Assembly (NCBI GenBank): GCA_025094145.1
Contig: JALLLS010000001.1
Location: 248,001 to 312,000, forward strand
Direction: 5' to 3'
Source of the DNA: Spinellus fusiger
Lineage: Eukaryota; Mucoromycota; Mucoromycetes; Mucorales; Phycomycetaceae
DNA: 64,000 bases
Shown: one piece after another, positions 36,934 through 48,701 of the stretch
Layout: every line of letters starts with the position of its first letter
How positions within the stretch are numbered: the first letter of the stretch is position 1
Made by a program: the position numbers and the translations under genes
The notes under the pieces: generated by a model
What the model was told of the DNA's origin: nothing
Seen by the model: only the letters and a program-made list of their open reading frames with translations
Databases searched by the model: none

Positions 36934-37196
36934 ATTAGTTAGTTAGTTAATTAGTTAGTTAGTTAGTTAGTTAGTTAATTAGTTAGTTAATTAGTTAGTT
37001 AGTTAGTTAGTTATTTAGTTAGTTAATTAGTTAATTAGTTAATTAGTTATTTAATTAGTTAATTAGTTATTTAATTAGTTAATTGGTTAATTAGTTAATT
37101 AATTGGTTAGCTAGTTAATTAATTGGTTAGTTAGTTAATTAGTTAGTTATTTATTTGGTTATTTAGTTATTTCATCATCATCATCATTCAACTGGT
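34907..37196. other. Repeat-rich intergenic region
   Basis: No gene supported over 2.3 kb. Contents include a GA-rich tract (35055-35120), three copies of agacagggaaat (35317-35356), AATA-type arrays (about 35886-36025) and a long TTAG/TTAA tetranucleotide tract (listed separately). The minus strand near 36660-36900 has a short readable stretch (CVIDAMGDNLNDQWFAPT) that may be a worn transposon fragment. Confidence 0.45.
36892..37165. repeat. Long (TTAG)/(TTAA) tetranucleotide tract
   Basis: About 270 bp made of ttag units with interspersed ttaa and ttgg variants, flanked by an ATC run at 37173-37187. It is the longest simple repeat in the window. Confidence 0.95.
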
Positions 37197-38126
37197 TTGG
37201 CCATGAGCGTTGTTCAATTGATATGCACAGTCTACTTCTGGAGTCAATATAGAAATAAAGTAGAATCTTTGCCTAAATGGCCCTTTCAAGGGTCTAGTGT
37301 ATTGGATCGGATAGATTTCACTGTTGAATGTTTATTTCTCTTGTACTTCTTTACTGGAAAAGAGGTTCTATACTACCAAACTATCATTGCCCCCTATTTT
37401 GCTGAGGTCCGCATGGCTTGGAATGAAGCACTAATATTTCTTTCATATTCAATTGTTATTATTAACACTCTACCTCAGTATTCTCATGAATTGATGTCTT
37501 TTTCTTAATACATACATTTTATTGTAGTGTTTAATAAGAGATGGTGTATGAACCACTTTGTATTAATACAACCCTGGTTTCCTTGTAACCTTCTGAACTG
37601 TAGATAGTTGAAACTTGTCTGTGTATTCCCCTGTCCATGTGATTTATTGTCTAGTAAAAATAATGTATACCTTTACTCTTCATCTCTCTTTCTTTCTTTC
37701 TCTCTTTCTTTCTTGACTGTTCACTCATACATATAGAGAACAGAGCCAGAAACTGTTTATTGGGGTACACTAGTTGTATTCTATAGACTTTAAGTCTTTA
37801 AGAGTGTATCTACCCATCTATGTATCTATTCAGAAGTTGTTATAACGTGGATGGCCAACAGGTCAAATAAGCTACTGACATGCAACACCTGATAAACACA
37901 TATCTTTCAAACTGTAATGATTCATTTCCCTTACCTTTCCTCTCTCCATTTAATTTTTCAAAAAAAAAAGTAATTTCAAAACTCCATTTTATATGATATT
38001 TTCCTCTAGAGCAAATTTACTATTCAAAGCATGGTATTTTGTTATTTTATTTTTGTTTTGAATTCCTTAATCCACTAATCCATGCCATCACATCACTTGA
38101 AAAAGAAAAAAGAAGAAAAAGTTAAA
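37197..38126. other. Intergenic region with one uncertain ORF
   Basis: A 103-codon frame at 37197-37508 (MAMSVVQLICTVYFWSQYRN...) starts right after the tetranucleotide tract and has two hydrophobic stretches. It has no recognisable domain and I do not call it a gene. The rest is AT-rich sequence with CT runs at 37680-37715. Confidence 0.35.
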
Positions 38127-39438
38127 CTAGACAAAGTTCAAAATGGCACCACCACTCGTAGTATGCATGGTAATACTGGACTCTGAAGGTTCCTTAAAGT
38201 ATCCCTCCTGGTATCTGATGGAGTGTGTTTTCAAGTGAATGTCCTTGGAATTGACAGCATTCACTCTAACAACGCCTGCAATGACTCTAGCAACAAAACG
38301 ACCCATGAAGTTTTCCGAGGGGATAGTAAGGGTGTTACGACACGACACACAAGAAGCATGAATGCTTAGAGACTTTGACTCTGATGCCACTGTGATGTTG
38401 TTAGTGCCAGAAACAGTTTTTGCTTTAAAATTGGTGTTTGGCTGGTATGTTCCTGCAATCACACCAGAAGCAACCTTCAATTGAATATGGTCGGCGTGGA
38501 GTTCATCAAAGCGAATGAGACCACTTGCCACCTTTGCATTCAAGAGACCAAATGAAAGTGCCTGGAGATGATCGCCTGTCAAAAGAGAGACTTGGCTCAG
38601 AGAAAAATGGAGTTGTTCAAAAGTCTTGACTGAAGCAGGGAAGATGATATGGAGATGGTATAGCAGACAGTCCTCCAAGTTGGGCGGTTCTCTGTTGCGG
38701 TCTGTGTTTCTGTGGGGAGGACCCTGTACTTTTACAGCATATTGACCATTGCTGTCGGATGTTTCAAAGGAAAAGAGTTCATCAAGGTTCTTATCGATGC
38801 CTGCATAGAGCGTGACGATGACTTGTACTTTGTCTTCTTCCCCATCGACTGTGGTCTTGTTGCCTTGTGTAGCATGGCTGATAGTGGCGGTGCTGCCACG
38901 AGAATAACTGCCATTGACAAACAATGAGGTATTTTGGAAATCCTCTGGAGAGAAGAAGAAGCGTTCTGTTCTTGAGAATAGCTCGGTGTATTCACAGAAA
39001 TAGGGAGGAGCAGATTCGTAAGAGGCCTTAATATCACCCATAGAAGAGGCACTGGAATCACTCTCTACTGGATCTATTGACAGATTCAGCTCTGGCAAAT
39101 CTTGGTATTCAGGATGACATGTCTCCACAGAATTCTGGTACTGTTATAGTACAGTAAATAAGAGAATACTCTATAGCAAGTGGAGGGTTGAATCCAGTAC
39201 TTACATTGGGAGTTGTGGATTGGAAAGAACTCGAATACCAAGTGCCTATACAGAAACCAGCCAACAAAGCAATGCCTATCACTGCACTGGACTTTTTAAT
39301 CCATTGTATAGCATGACTGTTTGTCTTTTTAGGGTATGGATCGTAAGTGTACAGAAGAGAAGAATCAGAAGGTGTCTCCAGGGATCCATACTGTTCATTC
39401 TTTTCCATCATCTTTGGAGAAGCTTCTTGGTATGTCAT
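38127..39438 (-). CDS. Type II membrane protein with adhesin-like beta-repeat ectodomain, unknown
   Basis: Two exons, 39205-39438 and 38127-39140, give 415 residues. The N-terminal cytosolic segment (MTYQEASPKMMEKNEQYGSL) leads to a signal anchor (AVIGIALLAGFCIGTWY, residues about 52-68). The outer part has a region rich in short beta-strand repeats, FGLLNAKVASGLIRFDEL, IQLKVASGVIAGTY, FKAKTVSGTNNITVASES, FVARVIAGVVRVNAVNSKDI and ITMHTTSGGAILNFV. These resemble the DUF4097-like/putative adhesin beta-helix fold, with recurrent (K/R)xxSGxI units. The function is unknown; a cell-surface or vacuolar role would fit. The start at 39438 is preferred because an upstream in-frame Met adds a purely hydrophobic, UTR-like stretch. 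Confidence 0.65.
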
Positions 39439-40023
39439 CAATTGGGACTTCAGTAATGAAGAGAATATGAAAGAGATATGAAAGAGATATAGATGATAAA
39501 AAAAAAGAAAAGGGAATAAATCCCACTTAAATAGACTAGTGAAAATCAACAGTATCAATATAAGAAAAGCTAAACCCAAGTTCTATTTGCATGAATAGCA
39601 CTTTTGTACACACCAAGCTATTCTTCTGGCCTTGAATACTCTGTTTTTCACTACCGTACGAGAGACACCTCATTTCTTTTTATGTAGTTGAGGGTTTTTT
39701 GTATAAGACACTTCCTTATTTAAGCATCTTTACCCAGCCATACGTCACACTGAGAAGTCTGCCCGGAAAACATAATGGGCACAAGTCACTTGTAGAAAAT
39801 TGGAAGAAAGAAAGAAAAAATACAAAGAAAATATAAGAGAAAAATAAATAAGGTAGATAGACACACTAGACTATGACTTTTTTTTGAGGATGAGGGTGGT
39901 AAGGAGAGACCAAACACGTTCAGAGACAGTGGAGGAGAAGGGGAAAAAAAGTTATAGATGTGATTGGCCCACTAGCCATACCAAATTGCCTATAGCACTG
40001 TACCAAAGACTTAACTGCTGCTA
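39439..40023. other. Intergenic region upstream of copy B
   Basis: Promoter side of the type II membrane protein gene, AT-rich. No other gene recognised. Confidence 0.4.
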
Positions 40024-41044
40024 CACACCCAAAGATTTTTGGGATATATATAAGGAAATATTCTGAGAATAAAATTGCAATATTCTTATGATTGACTAAT
40101 GTGTTTTGAAAAGATTTTCCGCTGTCTAAATGGACAATTTCAAACTTTACTTGGCTGTTTGAGTAATGGCTACTGACTTTGTAATTTAAAAGTATAGAAT
40201 CGGCTGTAAAGACAAGAAATAGAACAAGAATCACCTCAATATTAAAACTCAGTCACTGAATTTATTGTTTAACATAATGTGTTAACTATAAGCCCACAGT
40301 ATTTGCAGTATAACACTGCTTAAGAAAGATGTATTATAGAACACACTGAATTAACTCTAGTGGTCATTGTCCAGAAAATAAAACCGAAATTACTTATATT
40401 AAGAACTGTATAACCATTCATTGACTCAATATTCATAATCACCTTAATTATCTTATTGTAACTGGTATTAACAGTGGTGCTTAATGATAACAGGGTATTG
40501 TTTGTAATACTGGGTTTTAGACTCTAGGCAAATAGTGTGTGACTTTTTTGACGTAAACTTTATGAGTGGAGACTAGTGTATACATCACCAGAATAGATAG
40601 AAGTTGTAGATACCACCAAAGGCTATTCTAGTGACAAAAAGGTAAGCAGTGTCTTCCTCTGGGCTTGAGCTCATTGTATTCCACAAGACACTCATTGTAT
40701 TGTTATTAAGCAAGTAAATACTCCTTTCAAGTCAGTCTTGGGTGGTCTTCTATACTGTCTAGGGTATCTAGGGTGTATATTCTATTGCTATGAGGGAATT
40801 CACTTGAGCAGTGGCTATAGTCATACTATAGTATTAGCCATATTATTACAATAAACAATATTATTCATAAACAATATATTTTACTGATAATACAATTTAA
40901 TAGTGAGATATTCCACAAAAGGAAATAATAATTTAGATACAAACCTTTTGATTTTAAACATAGCTCCATAAAAGGGCAAAATATTTTCGGTCTTAAAGGG
41001 AAGGAGATATCCCCGCCTAAAAGCCAGAAAAATCCTCGGGTGTG
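40024..41044 (-). mobile_element. TA-flanked repeat family copy B
   Basis: The left, short end reads CACACCCAAAGATTTTTGGG with TA before it (40022-40023). The right, long end reads GGTGTG outward with TA after it (41045-41046), and its inner 110 bp match copy A's long end. Internal sequence matches copy A in the opposite orientation. The minus strand carries an uninterrupted remnant, 40043-40234 (ADSILLNYKVSSHYSNSQVK, then NHKNIAILFSEYFLIYIPK). It has no recognisable transposase catalytic domain. Confidence 0.8.
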
Positions 41045-41046
41045 TA

Positions 41047-42101
41047 GTTGGAGGTTCATTGGGATTGGACAGAACATTCTATCTTTCTTGGGAGTATTTA
41101 AACTGCCGAGTGCATTGTCATGTGCTATGAAGTTAATATAGATAAAAAGATGGATAGGAGATGTTGTTTTATTATAATTGACTTATCTTGTCAATTCCTT
41201 TAAGTGGTGTTTGTAGGAGAATGACAAAGCATCTTATAAGAGGCACCTCTTGTCTATTCCAATGTATGGTAGATGTTATTATTGTCTTGGTACTAGAATC
41301 CACTCTTAAACACCCCTTCTTTTTATTCATTAGCTTATACCATGTCATTAGCTCTAGTTTTAGTATTAAGATTAAGATTAAATCACACTCTTTAGTACTT
41401 GAAGGAGTGTCCTATTAACAATCACCAAAAAAGAAAAAAAAAGCTGAGTTCTTTATAACAGTACCAAATCTAGTGTATTGTAGCGATCTCTTTTTAATTT
41501 TATATTTTGCATAGACACCACGTTAAATAGAGTACCTTGGTTTGTATCTAACCATCGAGTCTCATTTGAGACTATACCTTTCTATTATTAGACTTGATGT
41601 AGACAAATAGACAGATAGATGGACAGATAGATAGCAAAAGAACAAGGAACTTGTCAGCACCATGTCAATAATGCAGGGCAACTCAAGGCTCCAGTACCAA
41701 CCATCACACAAAAGTATGTCATGTTTTACTCTTGGATGTGGCTATCTATCTTTCCTTATTTGATTTCCAAATCTCTCACTGAACACCAAGCTTCTATCAT
41801 TAACAAAAATAAAAAGGGAAAAAGGGAAAAAGGGAAAAAAGCCAAGCTATTCTTTGCCACCAAAACAGGCAAGAATCTACAAGATGTTCATTAAGACGGA
41901 GAAGAGTGTATTGGGACCACCAGAGCACAGCCATGTAAAAGATGTAAAAATTTCCTAATCTATCACAAACACTGCTTGAATGGGTGAAAAGGGGAGGAAG
42001 AAGAGGAGGAAGAAGAAGAGGAGAACGAAAGAACGAAAGAACGAAAGAAAGAAAGAGAGTCCTGCCATTCTTCAGTTATTATTACATATGTTTTATTTTA
42101 G
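41047..42101. other. Intergenic region
   Basis: AT-rich, no gene supported. It has a GAAC/GAAA repeat at about 42020-42056 close to the SPA2 stop and a small aaagggaaa repeat at about 41810-41838. Confidence 0.45.
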
Positions 42102-44794
42102 TTACTCCTCCACAAGAGTCAATAGCTCCTTTGTATACTTTGCAATCTCATAGGCTTCCTTGGCCAGCTCACGTTTAGCCTCAGAGTCTACTTTCTCAAT
42201 TGAAGTGAAGCTATCTGCCGACCTTTGAAGTAGTCTTTTTTTAGATATCTCCATACTGGCTAAAACGTGGGCTGTCTTGTGCAAAGGTGCACATGTTGAT
42301 AAGATGTCAGAAACAATACTACCGAGGGATTGGACGGTGTGTTGGACTTGGTTAGTTTGGCCAGATCTGAGGGCACCTAGCATAGTTTGGATTGTATGGA
42401 CAATGAGTTCAGTTTGACGCTTGAGATACTCCTGAGCACAGAGTAATGGTATGAGTCAATTGTACTGTGTTGAATACCACTTACATTCAATCCATCTGAG
42501 GAGGGAGAGTGAGAAAGGGACTGATCTGATAGTCCTACTAATTGCACCATAGCCACAACAGCCTGTGTCAATTGCCCTACAGCTGCATCCAACAGACTGA
42601 CAGGACTGAGTCCTCCACTCACAGCATGTCCCTTTGCTACTGTTAAAAGATGAGAAAGTGCATTGGATACATTGGCTTTGATACTAGACAGGCGTGGTTG
42701 TAAAGCATGAGAGAAATGCTGTGAATGTTCATGAGCCTCTGTGTCCTGTGATAAGTGATGGCAGGCTGCTACTAATGTTTTCATTGCTAATAGCATAGAA
42801 GCTGGATCCACCGACCTATGAGTGTATTAGAATGGAGCACGTTGGCACTCTATAATGAACAAAAAGACATTGGGTATCTTACCTGGCTGTACTTAATAAA
42901 CAATTGACTGCTGTCTGATACTCTATAAAATACTCATAACGGATCGCCCCTTGTGGATTTGGCTGTAATGGAGAGTCTTGGGCCATTGCAGAAGTCAGAT
43001 CCAGTACTATTACCTCTCTGTTAATACTAAACTCTACTCTAGCCCTCTTTCTTCTCATGAAGATGTACAGCAGTACTTGCCTTGTGGTCCTACTGAGTGC
43101 TGAATTGCCTCATATTTAGCTTGCCATGTCTTGACCTGTTCTTTCAGATGCCTTATCTGTTCCTCAAGGCGTTGTTTATCATCATTCAATGTTTGTGTTT
43201 GTACAGAAAGATTTTTGAAATAGTCCATCAATTGGTGGGTCTCTCTCTTCACCTGGCGCACAGTCTGTCCACAGGCATGACGGTTATCAACCAATCTATA
43301 CTGTGGTTCTATGGTATATGAATAAGCGCATTTACCTCTTTCTGTGTAGTGTATTCTTCTTCCATGTGCTTATATTGTTGATGTAGCTGATCATAGCTTC
43401 TTCTCAGTTCATTGTACTTTATAGAAACATCAGTCTTATGATTCACACTGAGGATTCTGTCAATTAATTACCTTTGATTCCTCTGATGGGTCTGTGGATG
43501 TCTATAAAGAGAGAGAGAGAGAGAGATGAGTGCTGTATCGAATGTCTTTTTATACATATACATCTATGTGTTTATCTATCTATATAGAAAGACTACCTCT
43601 TTTCTCATTACCATGTTCTTTGTATCTGACTGAGCATGAGGATCTGAGGTATGAGCTACAGTCTGACTGGTAGGAAGAGGAGGAAGAGAAGGAAGAGGAG
43701 GAAGAGGAGAAAAACTAGCCCCTAACCGCACCGTTCCCACCATTGTATCCAAGTCGGCCATGAGACTGTCCAAAGATTGAAAGTTTCCACTATCGGGTCT
43801 CTGTCTAGATCCTTGCCCTGGTCTCTGCTCCAATGCTTCGTTTGCTTGGGTAGTGGAAGACACTGGTCTGTTGATATGTAGTGTCTCTTGCTGGCTCCTT
43901 GAAGACCCACGAGGATAGGTATATGCCTCTGTTAAATGATCCTGACTTGTCTTTTCCTTCTCTGGTGTTTCTGGGGAGAGTGTAGGATGATCTGTAGAGA
44001 CATGAGTATTGTTGGACTGTGGATAGCGTTTCTCAAGACCCCAGTAAATGTCACTGCAGAGATCCTTAAACCGTAGTTCTGGTAAGGTGGCTAGTTTCTG
44101 TCTTGCCTGATTGCGCCGTGGATGAAAGTCATTACAGACAGGTAAAAAAGGTACTCTTGTACCTAAAAACAACATGAATATCCATGGGATGATTCGAATG
44201 TTTTATATTTATATGTATATATAAAAAGAGAAGAGATCCAATGTATTTTTATTTGTAGAAGAGTCAATAGATAGATAGATAATGTAATCCATAGATCCAT
44301 GCATAACATCCATCATTAGGCAGTGTCACCAAGAGAGTGAATTTACCTGTTGTATAGTCAGTACGCCTTTTACACTCATCATACACATCTGTAGCCAATT
44401 CATGAAACTGGAGTGTGTTGAGTCGACTTAGTTTCTGACGAGCACCACTGCGCTGTTGAGGAGGTCCTTTTTCTGTCTCTATACGTTGCACGGTTGATAC
44501 ACTAGACTGGTCATGACAAGGAAGATTACCTTTTGTATGCAGTTCTGACAGAGAGTTGAAGAGAGTAGTTTGGTATTGATGAGCCAGTGCTGCATAGGTG
44601 TCTGTGCTTGTACGATTCATCTCCAGTGGTGTTTTCAGTGGTGTTCCTGGTGTTGCTGCGGTGGTCTTGGGAAGGGTGTGGGGTGTATAGCTGAATTCAG
44701 AGGGTTGTGACGACCGAAGTGACTCTCCTCTTGAGAGTGTGTTATGTCTTCGCCATACTAATGAGGATTGGGAGGGTGTAGAAGCATGGGCCAT
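42102..44794 (-). CDS. SPA2: Spa2-type polarisome scaffold (SHD/GIT repeats)
   Basis: Scaffold of the polarisome, which holds formin and Rab/Cdc42 regulators at growing hyphal tips. Two Spa2 homology repeats are clear: ARQKLSRLNTLQFHELATDV, then YDECKRR, in the exon 44347-44794; and ARQKLATLPELRFKDLCSDI, then YWGLEKRYP, in the exon 43597-44162. A Ser/Pro-rich linker and a coiled coil follow (NDDKQRLEEQIRHLKEQVKT, about 43080-43290). A helical C-terminal domain comes last: EYFIEYQTAVNCLLS (exon ending 42883), SMLLAMKTLVAACHHLSQDT (42485-42815) and VDSEAKRELAKEAYEIAKYT (42102-42431). Splicing around 43440-43560 is unresolved: a 30-nt exon candidate does not join the next one in phase. The start MAHASTPSQSS is the first Met of the frame. 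Confidence 0.82.
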
Positions 44795-45205
44795 GGGAGA
44801 AATACAAGTGACGGGTGGTACAAGGGATAGAGCATTGGACTGCTCTTTCTCCTAACAAAAAGACAGTGTGGTGACCGGAGATTCAATGGCAGGGTGAGGA
44901 GCACTGACGGAAGGGTTCTTACAAAGTGACTCTCTTTCTCTTTCTCTCTTTCTCTCTTTCTCTTTCTCTCTGTCTCTTTCTTATGGAGTGAGTCTCTTGC
45001 CCTATGTTAAGCCTTTTTATTTATTTATCTTTTTATCTTTTTATTTATTTATTTATTTATTTATTAGTATTAAAGAAGAAGGCTGCTATTCTTTTCACTA
45101 ATGCCCCGCCATAAAAAGAATAAGAAAACACAATGAACTAAAATGAGAAGAAAATAACAGAATGAAATAATAGTAATAAAAGAATGAGATGAAGAATGGC
45201 AGGGA
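44795..45205. other. Intergenic region with CTCTTT tract
   Basis: Spacer between two minus-strand genes: a (CTCTTT)n tract at 44936-44995 and an ATTT tract at about 45020-45066. No gene recognised. Confidence 0.5.
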
Positions 45206-46123
45206 CTAGTATTTGAGCAGTGCAAGTTCTTTTTGAAGCTCCAGCCTTTCCTGCTCCATCTGGGCGTCTCTGTCTCTTAGGGTAGAGATGTAATCGAGTG
45301 CTAATCCAATGCAAAAAGAAAAAGAAAAAAAAGAAAAAGAAAAGAATAACAAGGACAATAAGATAAAAAGACAAGGACACCAAGACAAACACCCGTACAA
45401 CTTACTTTTGCTCAATATCTCCCACTTGCTTGTCTTTAAGCCTCGATCCCCAGGCAACAGATCCCGTAACTCATCAAAGAGATCCTTCATCTCACGCCGC
45501 CGCTTGCGTTCTGCCAACTTATGGCTCACACGCAGCTCAGGAGACCGTGAATACATCTGGCTTGCTCTCCTCTGTTCTCCATCATGGTGGCCCTGGACAG
45601 CCGCAGGTTCTTGTTCATCAGAGAGAGTGGGCTCACATGGCGATACAGCAATCGAGTGACGCCGTGATGCCTCCTCTACCAATGGACTGGGAGACACCCG
45701 GACATACTCAGAAGAGGTGCCCTGAGTGAGGTGGGATATCGAGGGCAGGGAGTCCCTTCGCCACCCATGGCCTGTGGAGGGAAGAGTGGGCAGGTAGCGC
45801 CTAGGAAGATCCATGCGGTGGTGAGGAGACGAGGGAGACGAGAGGATCTGAGTGTGAGGAGAGGAGGGTGGTGAGTTGCCTGGGAGAGGAGACAGGGAGG
45901 AGGGTCTGAAGGTGGCGTGCAGTGCAGGATCTGTGCAAGAGCCTCTCCTTGAACTTGAGGGACTGGGTGTGGATCGGTCGAGGTAGGGATGGTGTCGAAA
46001 AGAGTTGAGTGGGTAGAGGGTTCTGTTGTTGGGATCCAGCGAAGGTCGGCGGGACGGTGAACTCTGTGCAGACAGTTCAGTGTCGGTGGGATAGGTGCTG
46101 TTGTAGTGGTTGGCAAGAAGCAT
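45206..46123 (-). CDS. bHLH(-zipper) transcription factor
   Basis: Two exons, 45406-46123 and 45206-45300, give 270 residues. The N-terminal 200 residues are Ser/Pro-rich and disordered. The bHLH domain is C-terminal: basic region [20 protein letters not shown], loop [18 protein letters not shown], and, after the intron, helix 2 [20 protein letters not shown], running into a short Leu-rich coil ([11 protein letters not shown]). The basic region has His, Glu and Arg at the positions that define class B factors, which bind CACGTG. A CACGTG site lies upstream at 46311-46316. An in-frame Met at 46228 would add 35 residues. Which regulator this is cannot be told from the domain alone. Confidence 0.83.
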   Translation of the reverse strand: MLLANHYNSTYPTDTELSAQSSPSRRPSLDPNNRTLYPLNSFRHHPYLDRSTPSPSSSRRGSCTDPALHATFRPSSLSPLPGNSPPSSPHTQILSSPSSPHHRMDLPRRYLPTLPSTGHGWRRDSLPSISHLTQGTSSEYVRVSPSPLVEEASRRHSIAVSPCEPTLSDEQEPAAVQGHHDGEQRRASQMYSRSPELRVSHKLAERKRRREMKDLFDELRDLLPGDRGLKTSKWEILSKSKLYGCLSWCPCLFILLSLLFFSFSFFSFSFCIGLALDYISTLRDRDAQMEQERLELQKELALLKY

Positions 46124-46310
46124 GTCTCTCTTTTGATTGGCTTGGTGGCTTGGTGGCTTGGTATGGCTGTGATGAGTAGTAAGAAAGAAGAAGCGCCTTT
46201 GTGAGTATTCAGTATAAGGAAGAAGCACAACAAGAACAGGAAAATGGGGTGGCTATAAAAATAATGGAAAAAAAGCCCGGCCTTGTGTTGAACTCCGCCA
46301 AGAACAGCAA

Positions 46311-46316
46311 CACGTG
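46311..46316. promoter_or_regulatory. CACGTG E-box upstream of the bHLH gene
   Basis: A perfect CACGTG palindrome about 190 bp upstream of the preferred bHLH start (about 80 bp from the alternative start). It could allow autoregulation; this is inferred. Confidence 0.4.
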
Positions 46317-47913
46317 CTATTCTCGCCACATGGCCATCTTCTCTTCTTCCGATCGCGCGTGTTTATAAATGTAGCTTCCCACCCACTTGCCTTTCTTAGC
46401 AATAGGGGTAGTATTGAGACTAGGGACATTCGATGGAGGTGATCTGTGGCTGTGGCTGTGGTTTCAAGAGAAAAAGAAGCAAAAGGCAGGACTGTCCTGA
46501 ATCCAGTAGAATTTAGTAGGCTTGTAAATATCCAGGACAAGCAAGTTCATCTGTTTGAATTGTCCTGTGTGGCTCAAACCCTAAATGAGTGTGGTACCTC
46601 TCTTCTATCCAATCACAGTGGGTGCATAAATAGGAGTTCTCGAGATAATGTATACATCAGCACACAAACACTACCCATCCCTCCCCATGCACCCCTCACA
46701 AAACTCCGCCCAGACAAGGACTGTCACTGCTTTTCTGTTCTTTTCTGTTGCCTTGTGCTGATGCCATGCCACAGAAGAGAGTTTCCAGCTGTCGGTGGTG
46801 ATATTGATCCTCCGCTTCATCTCAGACATGGGTAGTAGGCAGTGAGCTGGAAATAAGAGCACTTGCCACCACCCCATATGCATAGAGAGATGTGGACAGG
46901 TCTGGGCGTAGTTATGGCAGTAGATTTGACTAGAGGTGACCATCAACGTGCCTGTAAAAGAGCCTCCCCTCCCCTCCCCCTCTTTCTCCTAGAAGTGTCA
47001 TTATAGTCATGGCAACCACCCTAGCAACAGATAACAATAGTATGTCTATGTATTACCTAGCAACAGATAACAATGATAGATACACTTACAGGCACAATGG
47101 CAGATACAATGGCAGATACAATGACAGATAACAATTACAGGTATAACCACACATAGGGCCATAGATACACACACACTTTTTGAATATGGAAAGTAGAAAA
47201 AAAAAAGAAAAAAAAAAGAAAAAAATTCTCACACTTTAATATTCCAATCTTATTCCCTTGGAGTCTTCTTTGACAGTCCCCTAAGAAACATTCGCCTTTT
47301 ATTAACTTCAAAGACAACCTTTTCTTTCCATGTGGACCACACCAAATCTATGCCACTTTCCTTCCTTCCAAGAAGATGGACTATTTTCATGTCTGCATAA
47401 TTCCCATGACCTGGTCTATAGATAAACAAACCTAAATACTCTAGACTGTACCTGACTTGGAAACCGTTGACTGCGAAGGGTTGGTGTGACGTGTTTCCTA
47501 TTCTACCCAATCCCTCTCATTCTATTGACCGGCAAAGAATGAAATACAATGACAAAGCCATTCCTCTGAAGGTTGTTTCTTCAAGTGTATTGGTTAAACA
47601 CCACCAAAACCCTCTCTTTTTTCTTCTTTTGTTTTGTTTGTTATTAATGTCTATAAATATATATATATATAAAGGAGCAGTGACGGATCATTAGAATAGT
47701 CCACAACACCACACCACACCACACCACACCACACTACTGATAGACAGCATAAAGACCTACAGAAAGGAATCTGACCCCCTTCCCCTGCCACCTTAAGAAT
47801 GTAACCTTCTGTCGGAATACACGCTTAGCAAGTGTGTGATATAAAAGGAAAATAAAAATAAAAATCCTCTTTTTTTTTTCCACTCCCCTCCCTATCTGTT
47901 CCCTGTTTGCGCT
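46317..47913. other. Intergenic region
   Basis: No gene supported. Contents: repeated agataacaa units near 47028-47130, an A-rich tract at 47195-47224, and a (CACAC)n-type tract (caccacaccacac...) at 47703-47735. Open frames at 46446-46835 (+) and 47250-47510 (-) have no recognisable domain. Confidence 0.45.
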
Positions 47914-48657
47914 ATGGCTTCCAAATCATTCCTAACACTCTATCTATTGCAGCTGGCAGCTAATCCACTGCGCACCAAGGCTCTTACAAGTGGTGTACTG
48001 TCAGGCCTACAGGAAGCAACAGCCCAGAAGCTATCTGGTTCAAAGCAGTTGGATGAACGGGTGCTTCAAATGGCAGCTTATAGTAATGCATCCATACTCT
48101 ATCCACACTGCAGCAAAGACTTATCCTTCTATTCACTCAATAATAATAAAGGCTTCCTGGTGTCGGGTCCCCTTAACCATGTCCTGTATGAAGTCATGAA
48201 TAGACTATTTGCTGGCAAACAAGGTCCTAGAGTGAAGATAGGGCAGTTGCTATTCTCCAATCTCATCATATCACCCATCATGAACACAGGCAAGTCCATG
48301 GAGTGGATGTATCAATAGAAACTACCTGCTTGGCCTGTCTATTTACACTCTCTTCTCTTACAGTGTATATTGCTGCCATGACAGCCCTGGCTGGAAAGGC
48401 ATCCATCACCCAAATTAAAAAGGCAGTTCAACAAGGATTGCTACCAATGCAGAAGATGTCTTGGATCATCTCTCCTGTAGCACTGATCATTGCTCAGAAG
48501 TTCATCAGTCAACAAGTGTGGGTGCCCTTCTTCAACATTATTGCATTTGGTAAGTCCGTCCATGGGCAGTGGAGAACTACACTAACAAAACACAGTGTTT
48601 GGTACTTATATCAACACCATGATGAAGAGAAAGCGTATTGCAGAGGCAAAGAAGTAG
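47914..48657 (+). CDS. Mpv17/PMP22-family membrane protein
   Basis: Four-helix channel-like protein family of peroxisomes and the inner mitochondrial membrane. Four exons, 47914-48082, 48152-48289, 48364-48549 and 48596-48657, sum to 555 nt, or 184 residues, the typical family length. Family hallmarks are YLLQLAANPLRTKALTSGVL, MAAYSFLVSGPLNHVLYEVM, LPMQKMSWIISPVALIIAQK and VPFFNIIAFVFGTY. The first intron could be read through in frame, but its removal restores the conserved FLVSGPLNH motif. The second intron (48290-48363) has a GCAAGT donor, a GC-AG intron. The best match in pattern is the PMP22/Pxmp2 branch. Convergent with the BRAT1-like gene; the two stops are about 45 bp apart. Confidence 0.87.
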
Positions 48658-48701
48658 TCTATAGTCACTTGTTCATATGAATACACTTTAGTCTTTATTC
48701 C

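Noticed and set aside
36892..37165. Interstitial telomere
   Set aside because: The unit is TTAG/TTAA, not TTAGGG, and it lies between genes.
37197..37508. 103-codon ORF after the tetranucleotide tract
   Set aside because: No domain recognised; composition fits chance in AT-rich DNA.
46446..46835. 129-codon ORF
   Set aside because: No domain, no conserved pattern, and overlapping frames of equal length on the other strand.
47250..47510. 86-codon minus-strand ORF
   Set aside because: It reads somewhat protein-like (GLFIYRPGHGNYADMKIVHL) but has no recognisable family, start context or partner exon.
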